5,666 bases of DNA from an uncultured Collinsella sp. (GTDB lineage: Bacteria; Actinomycetota; Coriobacteriia; Coriobacteriales; Coriobacteriaceae). The stretch is taken from positions 1 to 5,666 of the forward strand of contig CALJNY010000089.1 of assembly GCA_937981515.1 (NCBI GenBank), written 5' to 3'. Position numbers and translations under genes: made by a program. Under the pieces are notes generated by a model. That model made no database searches and was not told where the DNA came from. It was given only the letters and a program-made list of their open reading frames with translations. Below are positions 4,675 to 5,666 of the stretch, piece after piece; positions within the stretch are counted from its first letter, which is position 1; every line of letters begins with the position of its first letter.

Positions 4675-5666
4675 CTAGCCAACAACCATCCATTCACTAC
4701 CGACAGTACTCGAAATCTTAGAGGAATCGCCGATGCACACGATGGTAGCCGAAGCATCGGGCACATACTTGACCTCAAGAACGGAAACACCTTGCTCCCT
4801 AAGCCTAGAGGTCATCTCGGTTAGCTGAGTTTTATTCACGTCATTTTTGCTGACCAGCTTAACGCCATTGGCAGCATCTTCATTCAGGCAGGATACAACC
4901 GTGTTGTAATCGGACCAATAACAGTACTCTCCAGAAAGCCATCCAAGCTCAGTGGCGCATATCGATCCAGTCGCAGAAACAGTCTTTGGAAGCAATCCGT
5001 AGCGCTGCCTTTCCTCAAATTCCAGAACATCGCAAAATACGCGATTAGCATTAAGTAATCTCGTTCCACAATAGTCCCCGTAAAATGGCGCAAAGTGATT
5101 GCGGATAGTCCGCGACAACATCAAGTAGTCGTAGGTGTAATAGCCCATGAAAATTCGAAGACCGTCTCCCCCGGCCCCCTCAGTAGAACGGCCGAATTCA
5201 ACAAGGAACTGGTCCCACATGCGCTCAATATAGGGAATTGCGAGCTTAACGCTATCCCTATCAGATAGAGGAGTATCGCTCGTCTGCTGCATTATTCCAG
5301 TGGTTTTTGCCAAATGGAAATGAGCGGCCATGCGCTCAATCGTTCGGATGAACTCAGGACGATTCCCGTCCTCTATCGCCATAATTGCGAAGAAAACACT
5401 TCTCAACAGGAGATCATTCGAAAAGCGCTGAGGTAAAAGATCACCGTATTCGCGCTCGTATGCGAAGAGCCTGGCCTCGTCCGTATCAATTGAAGAGTAA
5501 CTAGATACGGAGTACGACGGAACAACATATGACGGAATGACATATGAGAGCACACGGTTACACTTAATTTGATAACGCTTAAAAAAGGTGGAAATCCAAA
5601 AGGTCACAACACCAAATAATGCCAGCTCAAACTCAAAGGCAATGCTCGAAGTATCAAGCACATCTA
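4675..5666 (-). CDS. Membrane-anchored protein with a possible lysozyme/lytic-transglycosylase-like core; 5' end at or beyond the window edge
   Basis: The frame is open to the right edge. A GTG at 5661 could start it (328 residues, used for numbering), but no ribosome site can be seen, so the start is unresolved. In order: a hydrophobic membrane segment (about 6-27, ALFGVVTFWISTFF) followed by KR; a linker of SYVxP-type repeats (39-57); and a helical domain with VFFAIMAIEDGNRP (89-101) and KTTGIMQQ (119-126). The Glu97 and GIMQ pair resembles the catalytic Glu and GLMQ motifs of GH23/SLT lytic transglycosylases. I see no clear AYNAG motif, so this is tentative. A C-terminal alpha/beta segment (about 266-328) ends in GSEWMVVG. 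Positive charges after the membrane segment would favour a cytoplasmic C-terminus, which is odd for a wall hydrolase, unless more sequence lies upstream. It has its own terminator and is AT-rich like the defence operon. It may be a component of the island, but its function is unproven. Confidence 0.6.
   Translation of the reverse strand, partial: DVLDTSSIAFEFELALFGVVTFWISTFFKRYQIKCNRVLSYVIPSYVVPSYSVSSYSSIDTDEARLFAYEREYGDLLPQRFSNDLLLRSVFFAIMAIEDGNRPEFIRTIERMAAHFHLAKTTGIMQQTSDTPLSDRDSVKLAIPYIERMWDQFLVEFGRSTEGAGGDGLRIFMGYYTYDYLMLSRTIRNHFAPFYGDYCGTRLLNANRVFCDVLEFEERQRYGLLPKTVSATGSICATELGWLSGEYCYWSDYNTVVSCLNEDAANGVKLVSKNDVNKTQLTEMTSRLREQGVSVLEVKYVPDASATIVCIGDSSKISSTVGSEWMVVG
5491..5547 (-). repeat. 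Tandem 15-bp repeats encoding SYVxP units
   Basis: Units at 5533-5547, 5518-5532 and 5503-5517 encode SYVIP, SYVVP and SYSVS, followed by a partial SYSS unit at 5491-5502. The first two units differ at only a few bases (TCATATGTxxTTCCG). The encoded stretch is a short Ser/Tyr/Pro linker between the membrane segment and the soluble domain. Such arrays can change copy number by slippage. Confidence 0.7.

Noticed and set aside
5109..5121. ccgcgacaacatc shared with the hairpin region at 1425-1437
   Set aside because: Here it lies inside a coding region as part of the codons for DYLMLSRT, without the second hairpin arm; a 13-base match is probably coincidence.

Overview
The window looks like part of the chromosome of a GC-rich gut actinobacterium, most likely Collinsella or another coriobacterium. 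This rests on the strongly G/C-ending codons of the resident glf gene and on the overall style of the sequence; it is an inference, not a database match. A native, GC-rich surface-polysaccharide gene (glf, UDP-galactopyranose mutase, 5' end cut by the window) ends at 950 and is closed by a clear intrinsic terminator (1003-1040). Everything to its right is AT-richer, on the minus strand, and reads as an accessory, phage-defence-like region.

Layout from left to right: glf (+, 1-950) and its terminator; a structured repeat of about 270 bp, copy A (1121-1383); further hairpins (1426-1448, 1458-1492); a probable minus-strand terminator (1611-1656); a small minus-strand gene that appears frameshifted (1759-2077); a two-gene minus-strand operon of a TOPRIM/RloB-AbiLii-like protein (2148-2966) and an ABC/AAA-type ATPase (2969-4069); a perfect 47-nt inverted repeat directly in front of the ATPase (4074-4120); structured repeat copy B (4206-4464); a strong minus-strand terminator (4561-4592); and a minus-strand gene for a membrane-anchored protein with a possible lysozyme/lytic-transglycosylase-like core (4675 to the right edge, possibly cut).

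How it works together: the ATPase plus TOPRIM pair has the architecture of known two-gene abortive-infection or anti-phage systems (AbiL, RloA/RloB, and more distantly PARIS), in which an ABC-like ATPase senses or controls a TOPRIM nuclease. The stop and start codons are 2 nt apart, so translation is probably coupled. The perfect inverted repeat contains both a consensus -10 hexamer and the Shine-Dalgarno of the first gene. It could be a repressor operator, and it should also bury the ribosome site of any transcript reading in from outside, while a transcript started inside it would escape. The two diverged copies of the double-hairpin repeat lie downstream of the terminators of successive minus-strand units. 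The accessory DNA is therefore built as two modules, each ending in a terminator and then a repeat, which suggests that the repeats mark or mediate the junctions.

Stretches with little to report: 1041-1120 and 4121-4205 hold nothing I can support. 1384-1758 holds only hairpins and a probable terminator. 2078-2147 holds a short palindrome only.
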